Shown: positions 8,581-18,297, counted from the first letter of the stretch. The stretch: DNA of 64,000 nucleotides from JAPLFM01 sp964650885 (GCA_964650885.1 CAZYXG010000004.1:25854-89853), one strand, 5' to 3'. The notes: generated by a model not told the origin, from the sequence alone. Made by a program: numbers and translations.

Positions 8581-9756
8581 ATGACTAAAGCACAAGACTC
8601 GCAAAGAATGGGTCAATTCTTTGTGATAACATTAATCACATTAACCTCTGCTTTGGGTATTGCTTCAATACCACCTGCGTTTCCAACAATCGCACAGCAC
8701 TTCAATTTACCAATTGAAAAAATTGGAATTTTAATGGGAGTTTTCACTCTCCCTGGCATAATCCTAACTCCAATATTTGGCTTTTTAGCTGATAAATATT
8801 CTCGAAAAGTAATTCTAATTCCATCGCTTTTAATTTTTGCAATAGCTGGTATTGCAGTTGCTTCAGCAACTACATTCCAAGAGCTAATTATATTCCGTTT
8901 GCTGCAAGGTATTGGAGTCTCTCCGCTCGGTGCATTGAATATCTCGCTAATTGGCGATGTGTTCGAGCCGAACGAACGAAGCAAATATACTGGTCTCAAT
9001 GGAATGGTGCTATCTCTTGGTACTGCTTTTTTCCCATTGATTGGGGGCTATCTCTCGCTAATTAGCTGGAACACACCATTTTATTTGGCTGGCTTTGGAT
9101 TTCTAGTTTTAGCATTGTATTATATCTATTTCCGCAATACTCCAGCCAATCCTACAAATATAAACTTAAAGCAAATAGGCGAAAGTTTTAAAGACAAAGT
9201 GTTTTCAAAAATAATAATTTTCAATATGCTTTCTTACTTTTTGCTAATTGGAGTTCTGTTTACATATATCCCTTTCTTATTGAAAAATAGTTTTGGTTTG
9301 CAATCAAACCAGATTGGAATTTACTTATTTGTGCTTTCAATTTCTGCTGCAATTAGTGCCAGCTTTCTTCATTTGCTCATTCGCAAAATAGGGGAAAGCG
9401 GCATTGTTAAATTGCAGTTTCTAATCTTTGCAATCACTCTTTTTGTTATTCCATTTTTGAATCAAACCCTTCTGTTTATTCCAGTTATTGCATTTGGTTT
9501 CGCCTTCGGGGTAAATTTGCCAAATATGCAATTTTGGGTGCTAAATATTACACCACAAGAAAAGCGTGCTTCAATAGTGGCTGTGCATAGGTCAATTTCC
9601 CAAATAGGTCAAACAATCGGCCCAATACTTATGGGATTGCTAATGAGCAAATTTCTTTTGAAAGATCAAATTAAAGTAGTCTTTCATACTGGTGCATTCA
9701 TAGCTTTGGGAGCTTTTGCTTTATCGCTATTATTATTAAGAAAAGAAAAATTTTAA
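8581..9756 (+). CDS. MFS transporter, drug/sugar-efflux-like (DHA1 type)
   Basis: A 391-residue protein with about 12 hydrophobic segments and the MFS loop motif GFLADKYSRKVILI after the second segment (about 71-84). The RLLQGIGVSPLGALNISLIGD region of segments 4-5 is typical of DHA1 exporters. The substrate is not evident. It follows menA by 4 bases and precedes a TonB-dependent receptor by 27 bases, so the three are probably one transcript. An importer partnered with the receptor, for example for a siderophore or vitamin, is possible, but nothing in the sequence decides this. Confidence 0.85.
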   Translation: MTKAQDSQRMGQFFVITLITLTSALGIASIPPAFPTIAQHFNLPIEKIGILMGVFTLPGIILTPIFGFLADKYSRKVILIPSLLIFAIAGIAVASATTFQELIIFRLLQGIGVSPLGALNISLIGDVFEPNERSKYTGLNGMVLSLGTAFFPLIGGYLSLISWNTPFYLAGFGFLVLALYYIYFRNTPANPTNINLKQIGESFKDKVFSKIIIFNMLSYFLLIGVLFTYIPFLLKNSFGLQSNQIGIYLFVLSISAAISASFLHLLIRKIGESGIVKLQFLIFAITLFVIPFLNQTLLFIPVIAFGFAFGVNLPNMQFWVLNITPQEKRASIVAVHRSISQIGQTIGPILMGLLMSKFLLKDQIKVVFHTGAFIALGAFALSLLLLRKEKF

Positions 9757-9783
9757 CAACTAATAATTTTTTAAGGTTAAACT

Positions 9784-12273
9784 ATGACGAACCAATTAAA
9801 TAATTTGAAACTCTTTGTAATGTTGACTTTGCTGATGGCTACTCTTAGCTTGAGTGCGGGACATTATAAAGGGCGATTGCTGGAAACAACCACAAATGAT
9901 GTGCAACCGAAAGTAACAGTAATGCTAAAAGAACTTAGTTTGAAAATGATTACCGACCAAAATGGCGAATTCGTTTTCCGCAGACTTGAAGCAGGCACTT
10001 ACACTTTGCAATTCAAAGGGATAAGCATTGCTGAAAAAGAAGTGAAAATCAAAGTGGAAAATAATGATGATGTCGATAATGTACATGTCATACCAATTAC
10101 TTTCAGAGATGTGAGAGCAAACGAAGTAGATGTTTATAGCTCGAATAGACGTTTGCAAAAAATTACTGAAGCTCCATCGGCTATTTCTGTGGTAAGTGGT
10201 AAAGCTTTGGAGCAAGCTACTTCACACGGGCAATTATCGAAAACTTTGGAGCATATACAAGGTATAGATGTAGTACAGTCGGGAATGAATGACTTTAATA
10301 TAAACACTCGTGGTTTCAATAATTCAATCAATCGCCGTGTGTTAGTGCTTGTGGATGGTAGAGATCCATCTACACCATTGTTGAATTTAATGGAATGGAA
10401 TTCACTCCAAACTAACTTAGCAGATATTAGCAAAATAGAAGTTGTTCGTGGACCTGGCTCTGCTCTTTATGGAATGAACGCATATAATGGTGTAATAAAT
10501 ATTACTACGAATGCACCGAAAGATGTTTTGGGAACAAGAGTTTCTGTAACTGGTGGCGATTATAATACTTTACGTGCTGACGCCAGACACGCTGGAAAAA
10601 TTACTGATGATTTGCTTTTCAAAGTGAATGTGGGTGGCTCTTCGCAACGTCAATCTTGGATTGGCTCAAGAGATCTTTCTGGTGGTGGCTCACTTGAATA
10701 TACAGGACTTTTGCAAGATGTGAAAGGCAACAGACCTGGAGTTGGAAATATTCAAAATATTGATTCAATGATAAACCAACATAAAACTGCACAAAGTATT
10801 TTTGGAACAGCTCGCTTAGATTATACGTTAAACGAGAACGCAACTATTTTGGCAGAGATTGGTTATTCAAGATATAAAAATGAATACTTTGTGAACCAAA
10901 CTGGACGTATTTTAATTCCAGATGTAGAAAAGCCATTTGCAAGAGTTGCTTATAATTCCAAAAACTGGAACATTCAAGCCCACTGGAGTAAGCGTAACAC
11001 GCCAATGCCACAAGTCGTTATGAATGCAGCGGCTACAAGTGGCGAGAAATCGGATATTGCTACAGTAGATGCACAATGGAATGAATCGTATTTGCAAGAC
11101 CAATTGAAAGTTGTGGCAGGAGTTAGCCATGAATACCAACATATTATAACAGCTGCAGCTGGTTCATCTCCACTTTTGAACCCAGATAATTTACATAATA
11201 ATTTCACTGGTGTTTATGGACAGTTTGAATATAGTATTCTGAAAAATTTGCAATTAGTGGGAGCTACTCGATTCGATAGATCTACCTTGTTTGCAAATCA
11301 GTTTTCACCAAAAGCTGCGTTAGTTTGGGCACCTATTGATGACCAAACTTTCCGATTCACTGTGAACCGTTCATTTTTGCGACCAAGCTATTCTGATTAT
11401 CAACGACGCTCTCCCGCAGGGCCGCCAGCGAATTATTCGGCAATAGACAATGCTATCGCTCAGCTATATGGAATAGATACTCTTGGCTTGCGTAGTTTGA
11501 GCCAATGGAATTTAGGAAATAAAAATATTGGAGTGGAAAGTTCAGTTAGCTATGAAATTGGATATAAGGGTGTGATAACAGATGAATTTTACATAACAGC
11601 AGACGTATATTATAATCGTCGTTCAAACTTTATTTCCAATCCATTGGGTGGATTAGTACCTCAACTTTATACTCCAGTTAGATATAAAAATGCAGATGGA
11701 ACCGAAAATGTAGAAGCCAATAAAGCATTGCAAGATTCTTTAACTAAAGTAGTAACTAACCCTCTTTTAAATCCTTACGACAGACTTTCAATTGATCCAG
11801 TAACTGGCAAAGCTTCTTTAATAGTAGCCCCAAAAAATATTGGTATGGTGGACGAGTACGGAGTTGAAATTGGAGTGAATTACTACTTGAATAGCAACTT
11901 ATTTTTTACTGCTAATTACACTCATTTGGGATTTGAGGTTACAGAAAATACAGTAGCAACAAATAAAATATTGCCTAACTCAAGCCCGAATAAAGTGAAC
12001 TTTGGAATAGAATACGATGAGAAAAAAGGTTCATTACCATTCAATGTGAATTTGAATGTACGTGGAGTGCAGGGCTTCAAATGGATAGCAGGTTTCTTTG
12101 AAGGAAACGTTCCAGAATATTGGGTAGTGAATTTATCTGCTGGCGTTAGTTTAACAAAAGAAATGAAACTTGGAGTGAATGTATTCAACTTATTAGATAG
12201 AAGACATTACCAAATATTTGGTGGTACATATTTGCAGCGTGTGGCTACAGCGAGCTTAGCTTACACATTCTAA
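9784..12273 (+). CDS. TonB-dependent outer-membrane receptor
   Basis: An 829-residue receptor. A signal peptide (to about residue 25) is followed by a carboxypeptidase-regulatory-like beta-sandwich (GRLLETTTNDVQPKVTVML onward, about 29-115), a plug domain (about 130-240; NINTRGFNNSINRRVLVLVD and RGPGSALYGMNAYNGVINI are diagnostic), and a 22-strand-type barrel ending in a terminal Phe. It imports a ligand across the outer membrane using TonB/ExbBD energy; those genes are not in the window. The ligand is unknown. A partial AAGG ribosome-binding site lies just upstream of the ATG. Confidence 0.92.
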   Translation: MTNQLNNLKLFVMLTLLMATLSLSAGHYKGRLLETTTNDVQPKVTVMLKELSLKMITDQNGEFVFRRLEAGTYTLQFKGISIAEKEVKIKVENNDDVDNVHVIPITFRDVRANEVDVYSSNRRLQKITEAPSAISVVSGKALEQATSHGQLSKTLEHIQGIDVVQSGMNDFNINTRGFNNSINRRVLVLVDGRDPSTPLLNLMEWNSLQTNLADISKIEVVRGPGSALYGMNAYNGVINITTNAPKDVLGTRVSVTGGDYNTLRADARHAGKITDDLLFKVNVGGSSQRQSWIGSRDLSGGGSLEYTGLLQDVKGNRPGVGNIQNIDSMINQHKTAQSIFGTARLDYTLNENATILAEIGYSRYKNEYFVNQTGRILIPDVEKPFARVAYNSKNWNIQAHWSKRNTPMPQVVMNAAATSGEKSDIATVDAQWNESYLQDQLKVVAGVSHEYQHIITAAAGSSPLLNPDNLHNNFTGVYGQFEYSILKNLQLVGATRFDRSTLFANQFSPKAALVWAPIDDQTFRFTVNRSFLRPSYSDYQRRSPAGPPANYSAIDNAIAQLYGIDTLGLRSLSQWNLGNKNIGVESSVSYEIGYKGVITDEFYITADVYYNRRSNFISNPLGGLVPQLYTPVRYKNADGTENVEANKALQDSLTKVVTNPLLNPYDRLSIDPVTGKASLIVAPKNIGMVDEYGVEIGVNYYLNSNLFFTANYTHLGFEVTENTVATNKILPNSSPNKVNFGIEYDEKKGSLPFNVNLNVRGVQGFKWIAGFFEGNVPEYWVVNLSAGVSLTKEMKLGVNVFNLLDRRHYQIFGGTYLQRVATASLAYTF

Positions 12274-12315
12274 AAAGAGTTGCTTTTTGCCCTATGAAAG
12301 TACGAAGAAATTCAA

Positions 12316-12355
12316 AAAAAGAGCCGATGATATTAAATGTTCATCGGCTCTTTTT
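12316..12355 (+). terminator. Strong intrinsic terminator after TonB receptor
   Basis: A perfect 15-bp stem (12316-12330 with 12341-12355, core GAGCCGATGA/TCATCGGCTC) closes a 10-base loop and ends in five T. Because the other arm begins with five A, it could also terminate leftward transcription. Confidence 0.85.
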
Positions 12356-12552
12356 GATTATATCTATCTCACTTTCGTATTTGAGAGCTCCGTGGTCTCC
12401 TAAGTTGGATTCCTTGTCTTTCTTCACTTACAAGTGGATTTCAAATTTAAAAAAAAGTATGAAATAAATCTAACTAAACCCAAAACATTGTTTTGAAATA
12501 AACAAAAAAAACCCAAAAACAAATTGCTTTTGGGCTTTAATATTCTAATCTG

Positions 12553-12625
12553 TGGTCGAAGAGGGATTTGAACCCCCGACACAAGGATTTTCAGTCCTTT
12601 GCTCTACCAACTGAGCTATTCGACC
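12553..12625 (-). tRNA. tRNA-Phe (anticodon GAA)
   Basis: Read leftward, the 73-base gene folds into a full cloverleaf: acceptor GGTCGAA/TTCGACC, D-arm GCTC/GAGC, anticodon stem AAGGA/TCCTT with loop CTGAAAA giving anticodon GAA, and T-arm GGGGG/CCCTC with loop TTCAAAT. The discriminator is A. CCA is not encoded (the next bases are CAG), so it must be added by CCA-adding enzyme. It lies 64 bases downstream of plsC on the same strand. Confidence 0.97.
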
Positions 12626-12689
12626 AGCTCTTTCAAAAAAGAATACAAAAATATGACTTTTCCACAAACTATGCAAGTACTTTTTGAAT

Positions 12690-13382
12690 TTAGTCTAAAT
12701 TATTTTGAATTTCGGTTTTCAATTGTTCTATCAATAATGACTGTTCTAGTTTGTTCAATTCCCTTGGCAGACTTATAGGTTTTGAGATTATAACATCTAT
12801 TGTTCCTGCATTGAATTTGAATTTGCCAACTGGAAGAATTTCATTAGTATTTCTAAGTGTAACGGGTAGCAAGTCTTTGCCAGCTTTAAAAGCTACAACG
12901 AATGCTCCTCTTTTGAATTCACCCAAAACTCCATCTATGCTTCGAGTTCCCTCTGGAAAAATGATGATTGTTGCTCCATTGTTTAGCTCTGCAACCGCTA
13001 AGTTAATTGATTCCATACTTTTTCTTGGGTCAGTTCTTTCAACCCCGATGAAAGGTGATATTTTCAAGCATTGCCCAAATATTGGAATTTTTTCAAGCTC
13101 TTTTTTGTAGATAATTCGCACGTCTTTTTTGAAAATAGAAAGCAAAATTGGAATGTCCACCAAAGAACTATGGTTAGATATAATCACAATGTTCTTTTCT
13201 AATGGAATATTTTCAGCACCAGTTATGTTTACTTTCACTCCAGCCACTAAAAGTAGCATTTTGCTCCATGAATAAGCAAAGATGCTGAATACTCTTTTAC
13301 CCATAAAAATCATTGCCAATGTAACTGAAAAGCTATAAAGGAATGTGGTAAAGAGCATTAACGCCACTTTTATAAAAAACAT
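12690..13382 (-). CDS. plsC: 1-acyl-sn-glycerol-3-phosphate acyltransferase
   Basis: A 230-residue acyltransferase making phosphatidic acid from lysophosphatidate. The catalytic HX4D motif is NHSSLVD (His71-Asp76), and the substrate motif FPEGTRS is at about 142-148. An N-terminal hydrophobic stretch (residues 1-28) and a second one near 38-50 anchor it to the inner membrane. FIGVERTD (about 111-118) matches a further conserved block. It stands alone, followed on the same strand by tRNA-Phe; a separate promoter must drive it from the 273-base gap shared with glgA. Confidence 0.92.
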   Translation of the reverse strand: MFFIKVALMLFTTFLYSFSVTLAMIFMGKRVFSIFAYSWSKMLLLVAGVKVNITGAENIPLEKNIVIISNHSSLVDIPILLSIFKKDVRIIYKKELEKIPIFGQCLKISPFIGVERTDPRKSMESINLAVAELNNGATIIIFPEGTRSIDGVLGEFKRGAFVVAFKAGKDLLPVTLRNTNEILPVGKFKFNAGTIDVIISKPISLPRELNKLEQSLLIEQLKTEIQNNLD

Positions 13383-13580
13383 CTGATATCTATGTGATTT
13401 TTAGCAAAAACAAATCTAACAAATTACTTCCATAAGTTCAATAATTTAACGATAAATTTGATTTGGATTGGCAATAAATTTAGCCTAAAACCGTTGTAAT
13501 TGCTTGTAATTAAGCAAACTAATTACGAAGAATATTTTCAAAACTTACATATAAGTCTTTGGAATATATAAAAATATCCC

Positions 13581-13611
13581 TTTGAATTCTGAAAATTTTT
13601 AGTTAAATTTG
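13581..13611 (+). promoter_or_regulatory. Bacteroidota-type promoter of glgA
   Basis: TTTG (13581-13584), a 19-base spacer and TAAATTTG (13604-13611) match the TTTG / TAnnTTTG vegetative promoter closely. The glgA ATG follows 44 bases later. Confidence 0.55.
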
Positions 13612-13655
13612 TAAAATGTGCATATTTAAAAACCAAACTAAACTCAAAACATAAT

Positions 13656-15137
13656 ATGGCTAAAGCATTAAACGTTCTTTTTCTATCTAGCGAAGTATAT
13701 CCATTTTCAAAAGAATCAGCTTTAGGCGATGTTTCTTTTTCTTTGCCTTTGGCATTGAGAGAGCTTGGCAATGATATTAGAGTAATGGTTCCAAAATATG
13801 GCAACATTTCTGAAAGAAAAAATAAAATTCACGAAATCAACCGTCTTCGCAATGTCCCAATTCAAGTGGGCGATGTGGAAGAACTTGCAACTATAAAATC
13901 TTCTGCTTTTAATAACCCTAGAAGTAAAGTACAAGCATACATCACAACGAATCACACTTATTTCGATTCTCGAAAAGGCATCTATCACGATCCTGAAACT
14001 TGGGAATTTTATAAAGATAACGCTCAAAGATTTATTTTCTTCTGCAAAAGCGTGGTAGAAACTTGCAATTTGCTTGGCTGGTATCCCGATATTCTTCATT
14101 GCAACGACTGGCAAACTGCATTAGTGCCTTTGTTTGCGCGTGTGATGTATCCTAAGCAATTCAAAAAAACTAAAATTGTTATGACTGTCCATAATTTTGA
14201 GAGACAAGGTATATTCCCTCTTTCTTTGCTGAAGCAAATTGGTTTGGATGATGAAGTTGCTTTGGCAGCATTAACTCACAAAAAACAAACTAATTTCTTG
14301 AAAGCTGGCTTAGTCTATGCCGATTATATAACTACTGTGAGTGAAACATACGCAAAAGACATTATCAAAGATAAAACTACTTTGAATGGCTTGGAAACAA
14401 TCATTAAAGAAAAAGGCGATAACTTTAAAGGAATCTTAAATAAAGTAGATCCATTTGTTTGGAATGCTGAAAAAGATAACCAAATTAAAGCTAAATACGA
14501 AGGCGATTACTACGAATATAAATACCACAATAAAGTAGCTCTAATCAATAAGTTTGGTTTGGAATACGAACCATCTACTCCGTTAATAGCAATGGTAAGC
14601 TCGTTAAAAGCTGGAAAAGGTATCAATTTATTGATAGAAAAAGCTGACGAAATTTTCCAAGAAGATTTGCAATTTGTCCTTTTGGGGCAAGGCGAAAATG
14701 AAATTAAAGAGCAATTAACTAAAATCTCTGAGAAATACCCAACTAAATTCAAATGTATTTTCGATTTCAACGATGATTTAGCACATTTGACTGAAGCAGG
14801 TAGCGATATATATTTGGTTATACCAGAATATGAGCCAGCTGCTTTAAACTTTATGTATGCTATGACTTATGGCTCTGTGCCATTGGTTTTTCCTAGCGGT
14901 GGACTAACGGAAGTTGTGGAAGAATTCAATACCGAATCGGAAGAAGGGAATTGCATCATAATGAAAGAACACACGGGTGGTGCTTTTATGGAAGCTTTAA
15001 GACAAGCGTCTAATTTATACAAAAACAGAGATAAATGGGAAGTGCTTGCTAGAAATGGAATGACTGGCGAATACAAATGGGGTGCTTCAGCAGTGGCATA
15101 CTTCGATATTTATAAAAAAATTACACGTGAAGTGTAA
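13656..15137 (+). CDS. glgA: Glycogen/starch synthase, GT5 family, divergent
   Basis: A 493-residue GT-B glycosyltransferase that would extend alpha-1,4-glucan from ADP- or UDP-glucose. The N-terminal domain starts VLFLSSEVYPFSKESALGDV; the family lysine is kept (Lys19), but the usual KTGGLADV is KESALGDV. The Bacteroidota-like NISERKNKIHEINRLRN and DILHCNDWQTALVPLF blocks follow. The C-terminal nucleotide-sugar site reads YEPAALNFMYAMTYGSVPLV then PSGGLTEVV, close to the canonical EPCGLTQLYALRYG and GGL. No other glycogen gene is adjacent. Activity is likely but the donor could differ from standard GlgA. Confidence 0.8.
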   Translation: MAKALNVLFLSSEVYPFSKESALGDVSFSLPLALRELGNDIRVMVPKYGNISERKNKIHEINRLRNVPIQVGDVEELATIKSSAFNNPRSKVQAYITTNHTYFDSRKGIYHDPETWEFYKDNAQRFIFFCKSVVETCNLLGWYPDILHCNDWQTALVPLFARVMYPKQFKKTKIVMTVHNFERQGIFPLSLLKQIGLDDEVALAALTHKKQTNFLKAGLVYADYITTVSETYAKDIIKDKTTLNGLETIIKEKGDNFKGILNKVDPFVWNAEKDNQIKAKYEGDYYEYKYHNKVALINKFGLEYEPSTPLIAMVSSLKAGKGINLLIEKADEIFQEDLQFVLLGQGENEIKEQLTKISEKYPTKFKCIFDFNDDLAHLTEAGSDIYLVIPEYEPAALNFMYAMTYGSVPLVFPSGGLTEVVEEFNTESEEGNCIIMKEHTGGAFMEALRQASNLYKNRDKWEVLARNGMTGEYKWGASAVAYFDIYKKITREV

Positions 15138-15159
15138 CTTTTCGCAATTGTAAACGATT

Positions 15160-15196
15160 TAAACATTTCAGGGGCAGCTCTGAAATGTTTTTTTTT
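15160..15196 (+). terminator. Intrinsic terminator after glgA
   Basis: AAACATTTCAG (15161-15171) pairs with CTGAAATGTTT (15180-15190) around an 8-base loop and is followed by an unbroken T-run. It separates glgA from the lipoprotein-hslU unit. Confidence 0.85.
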
Positions 15197-15208
15197 GAAT
15201 AATTAACT

Positions 15209-16441
15209 ATGACTATAAAAAATTATATTTTCATTTTCATTGCCTTCATTGGCGTATTGTTCCTTGGTGCTTGCAACGATTTGCCAACCAACATTGGCTA
15301 TCCGCTTGATACATTATACTTGGAAGCAATTAGTTCTTCGACTTTACCTTTAGTTTCTTCGACTAAAACATACTATAACAGACTTGATGGCAATTGGCCA
15401 AATCCAATTATGTTGGTAGGGAAAGCAAAAGATGTGGAATCATATTCATTTCTAAGATTTGGAACAACAAAAATAGATACTTTCCAATATGTTCAAGAAA
15501 GTGAAATAATATCTTCCAAACTTAGACTTTACCCTAACAGATATTCATTTGGCGATTCACTTACTACTGGTGCTGCCGATTTTGGACTGTATGAAACTAT
15601 TAAAGCTATGGGCGATAGCACTACTTTCGATACTATAATTGCTAAAGGTGGAATCTCTGCTTACTTTAACCCAACAGAACTTGGTAGTTTCACAGGCAAA
15701 ATAGATTTAAAAGATACTATTCCGCCAATAATTATTGAGCTAAACAGCCAAAAGATAATTAAAAAGTGGCTGGATATGGCAAAGGATGTTACTTCGGCTG
15801 AAGCACTATATAAAAATGGAATTACTCTTGCTCCAAGAAGCAATAGCAAAGTTATCAATAGATTTGCTTCTAATTTCGATTCCAGCCGTTTTGAAGTTGT
15901 TTTCAATAATTCAAAAAAAGGCAGAATAGATACTATCCATATTTCATTGCAAACAGTATCGAATTATTCTAATACGACAATTGATTTGAACGACAGTTCT
16001 ATGTATTTGCAGTATGGCGTTTCGCTTAGGGGATTGCTTTCCTTTGATTTGAGTATGATTCCAAAATATGCTTCAGTAATTAGTTCAGAGCTTGAAATCA
16101 CTTTCGATAGCACTCGCTCATACTATGCAAACTATGGAACTGATACAACTTTTTCTGCTGGTGATTTTACAAATATATACATTAAAAAACCAATCACTCC
16201 TTATTTGGCACTGAGAAAAGCAGGTACTGATAAATATATATTTCCAAGTATTACATCGGCAATTGAGCGATGGGTACGAAAAGATGGTAAGGGGACAATT
16301 CAACTTATACCTCAAAGAAACACCTCGGCTGCAACAGAATATATTTACTTAGACCGTAGTGTGTTTTTTGGGCAAGATGCAAAAGATATTGATAAAAGAC
16401 CAAAGTTAAAAGTAATTTATTCCAGAAGACCAAAAAATTAA
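15209..16441 (+). CDS. Exported lipoprotein with two DNRLRE-like beta-sandwich halves
   Basis: A 410-residue lipoprotein with lipobox FLGAC (Cys22). Two regions look similar: a first with SFLRFGTTKIDTF...IISSKLRLYP (about 80-115) and a second with GLLSFDLSMIPKYASVISSELEITFDS (about 275-300), each followed by a helix ending in a W-containing stretch (KKWLDMAK; IERWVRKDGKG). This pattern resembles DNRLRE/CBM96-type domains, inferred by eye. It is followed 4 bases later by a FadL-like barrel and then hslVU. It may be a surface or periplasmic binding lipoprotein; the ligand is unknown. Confidence 0.6.
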   Translation: MTIKNYIFIFIAFIGVLFLGACNDLPTNIGYPLDTLYLEAISSSTLPLVSSTKTYYNRLDGNWPNPIMLVGKAKDVESYSFLRFGTTKIDTFQYVQESEIISSKLRLYPNRYSFGDSLTTGAADFGLYETIKAMGDSTTFDTIIAKGGISAYFNPTELGSFTGKIDLKDTIPPIIIELNSQKIIKKWLDMAKDVTSAEALYKNGITLAPRSNSKVINRFASNFDSSRFEVVFNNSKKGRIDTIHISLQTVSNYSNTTIDLNDSSMYLQYGVSLRGLLSFDLSMIPKYASVISSELEITFDSTRSYYANYGTDTTFSAGDFTNIYIKKPITPYLALRKAGTDKYIFPSITSAIERWVRKDGKGTIQLIPQRNTSAATEYIYLDRSVFFGQDAKDIDKRPKLKVIYSRRPKN

Positions 16442-16445
16442 TCAA

Positions 16446-17669
16446 ATGAAAGTTAAAATTTTAATTTTAAGTATAATATTAATCTCATCTTTGGCTTTTG
16501 CTGAAGGTGGTTCGAATTACTCTATATTTGGACTTGGTGATATGCGTCAGTCGGCTTCTGCTCCGTATAACGGAATGGGTGGTGCTGCTGTGGCTGTACC
16601 ATTCGATAATTCTATTAATTTGTTCAATCCAGCTATGTGGAGTTTTACTACAACTACTCGATTCCAAATTGGTTATAATCAGAATCAAACTATTTCTTCC
16701 GATGGATTGAGAAGCAACTATCAGACTAATGGCAAATTTGATGGTGCTCAAATATTGTTTGCTCTCGATACGGCAAATGGAATAGCATTGAGCTTCGGAC
16801 TTAATTCCAACGCCACTCAGAACTACAACGTTTCCACTACACTTAGCAATTATATTGAAGGAATCGCTGCCAATGGGAAGAGTTTCTATCAGGGCTCGGG
16901 AGGGCTTACTAATTTTTATATTGGTGCATCTACTAAAATATTAAAATATTTTTCATTAGGGGCATATTATAAAACTTATGTTGGAAAGGCTGAAGATAAA
17001 TCCAAATCTATTTTCTATGAGAATTATGCATATACTACTGAAACTGTATTCCAAAATTCATATACGGGTCAAGCAGCTCGTCTTGGACTTGGCTTTAATT
17101 ATGAAGATTTGACATTGGGTGCTTTCTATGAAACTGCAGCCAGTATGAATGCCGATGTTTCCACTATTTATCAATCAGTAATAAATTTGGATACCACCTT
17201 CACAAGTAACTATAAATTTACTATACCATCTAGTATTGGGTTTGGAGCTTCTTATAAAACTGGAAAGTTTTTATTTGCAGCCGATTACAAAGCTCAGGAT
17301 TTCACAGCTTTCGATTTCAGAAAACGTGATATAGTAGAATATGTTCCTTCGCAAAATTTCAGCTTAGGAGTTGCTAGGTTTGGTAGTAAATTAACTTCAG
17401 CCGATTACTTCGATAGAATAACATATAAGTTTGGCTTGGGCTATAATACTCTTTATTACAAAGTAAATGGTCAGAATGTATCAGAAATATTTGGTACTTA
17501 CGGAATGCAATTCCCGTTGCCAGGCACAGGACTTGTTGATGCAGCAATTGCTGGTGGTCAGAGAGGCAGCTTAGACAATGGCTTGATTAGAGAGATTTTC
17601 TTCCGAATGAACTTTTCGCTAAGCATTGGCGAAAGCTGGTTCCATCCGTTCCGCAGAGAATACGAATAA
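16446..17669 (+). CDS. FadL/OmpP1-like outer-membrane protein
   Basis: A 407-residue protein with signal peptide MKVKILILSIILISSLAFA and a long beta-barrel. YSIFGLGDMRQSASAPYNGMGGAAVA followed by NLFNPAMW is the N-terminal hatch pattern of FadL-type hydrophobic-substrate channels in Bacteroidota, and the tail GLIREIFFRMNFSLSIGESWF is typical of this family. It would pass hydrophobic compounds across the outer membrane. It is only 4 bases from the upstream lipoprotein, suggesting the two are made together. The transported substrate is unknown. Confidence 0.8.
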   Translation: MKVKILILSIILISSLAFAEGGSNYSIFGLGDMRQSASAPYNGMGGAAVAVPFDNSINLFNPAMWSFTTTTRFQIGYNQNQTISSDGLRSNYQTNGKFDGAQILFALDTANGIALSFGLNSNATQNYNVSTTLSNYIEGIAANGKSFYQGSGGLTNFYIGASTKILKYFSLGAYYKTYVGKAEDKSKSIFYENYAYTTETVFQNSYTGQAARLGLGFNYEDLTLGAFYETAASMNADVSTIYQSVINLDTTFTSNYKFTIPSSIGFGASYKTGKFLFAADYKAQDFTAFDFRKRDIVEYVPSQNFSLGVARFGSKLTSADYFDRITYKFGLGYNTLYYKVNGQNVSEIFGTYGMQFPLPGTGLVDAAIAGGQRGSLDNGLIREIFFRMNFSLSIGESWFHPFRREYE

Positions 17670-17726
17670 CATTACAAATCAAATTTAGTTCGTCTTTCTT
17701 ATAAAATCAAAACAAAAAAAAAGAAA

Positions 17727-18290
17727 ATGAAAGATAAAAATACATTCTATCCAATAATTCGCTCCACAACTGTTGTGGGAGTGATTAAAAATGGCAAAGC
17801 TGCTCTTGGTGCCGATGGACAAGTTAGCTTTGGCAACACAGTAATGAAGCATAGCACAAAAAAAGTACGTAAACTATACCAAGATAAAATTTTGGTCGGT
17901 TTTGCTGGTGCTACAGCCGATGCTTTCACTTTGCTGCAACGCTTTGAAGAAAAGTTAGATTCAAACCGTGGTAATCTATATAGAGCTTCAATAGAGCTTG
18001 CTAAAGATTGGCGTACGGATAGATACTTGCGTAAGCTTGAAGCAATGATGATTACAATGAGTGCAAACCAAATGCTATTAATTAGTGGAACAGGCGATGT
18101 GATAGAGCCAGACGATAATGTAATCGCTATCGGTTCTGGTGGTTCATTTGCCCTTTCGGCTGCTCGAGCACTCGATAAACATACTGATTTATCGGCTGTT
18201 GAAATAGTACGTGAATCTTTGAATATAGCTGCCGATATATGTATTTATACAAATAATAATTTGACAATTGAAGAATTGACACAAGAATAA
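17727..18290 (+). CDS. hslV: ATP-dependent protease proteolytic subunit HslV
   Basis: A 187-residue threonine protease that forms the inner rings of the HslUV complex. The catalytic Thr is the first T of TTVVGVIKNGKAALGADGQ (Thr14), preceded here by a 13-residue leader instead of the single Met of E. coli, so autocatalytic or other processing must expose it. The block FGNTVMKHSTKKVRKLYQDKILVGFAGATADA and the GSGGSFALSAARAL segment are canonical. No ATG lies nearer the Thr. The gene is 8 bases from hslU. Confidence 0.96.
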   Translation: MKDKNTFYPIIRSTTVVGVIKNGKAALGADGQVSFGNTVMKHSTKKVRKLYQDKILVGFAGATADAFTLLQRFEEKLDSNRGNLYRASIELAKDWRTDRYLRKLEAMMITMSANQMLLISGTGDVIEPDDNVIAIGSGGSFALSAARALDKHTDLSAVEIVRESLNIAADICIYTNNNLTIEELTQE

Positions 18291-18297
18291 TTAGAAA

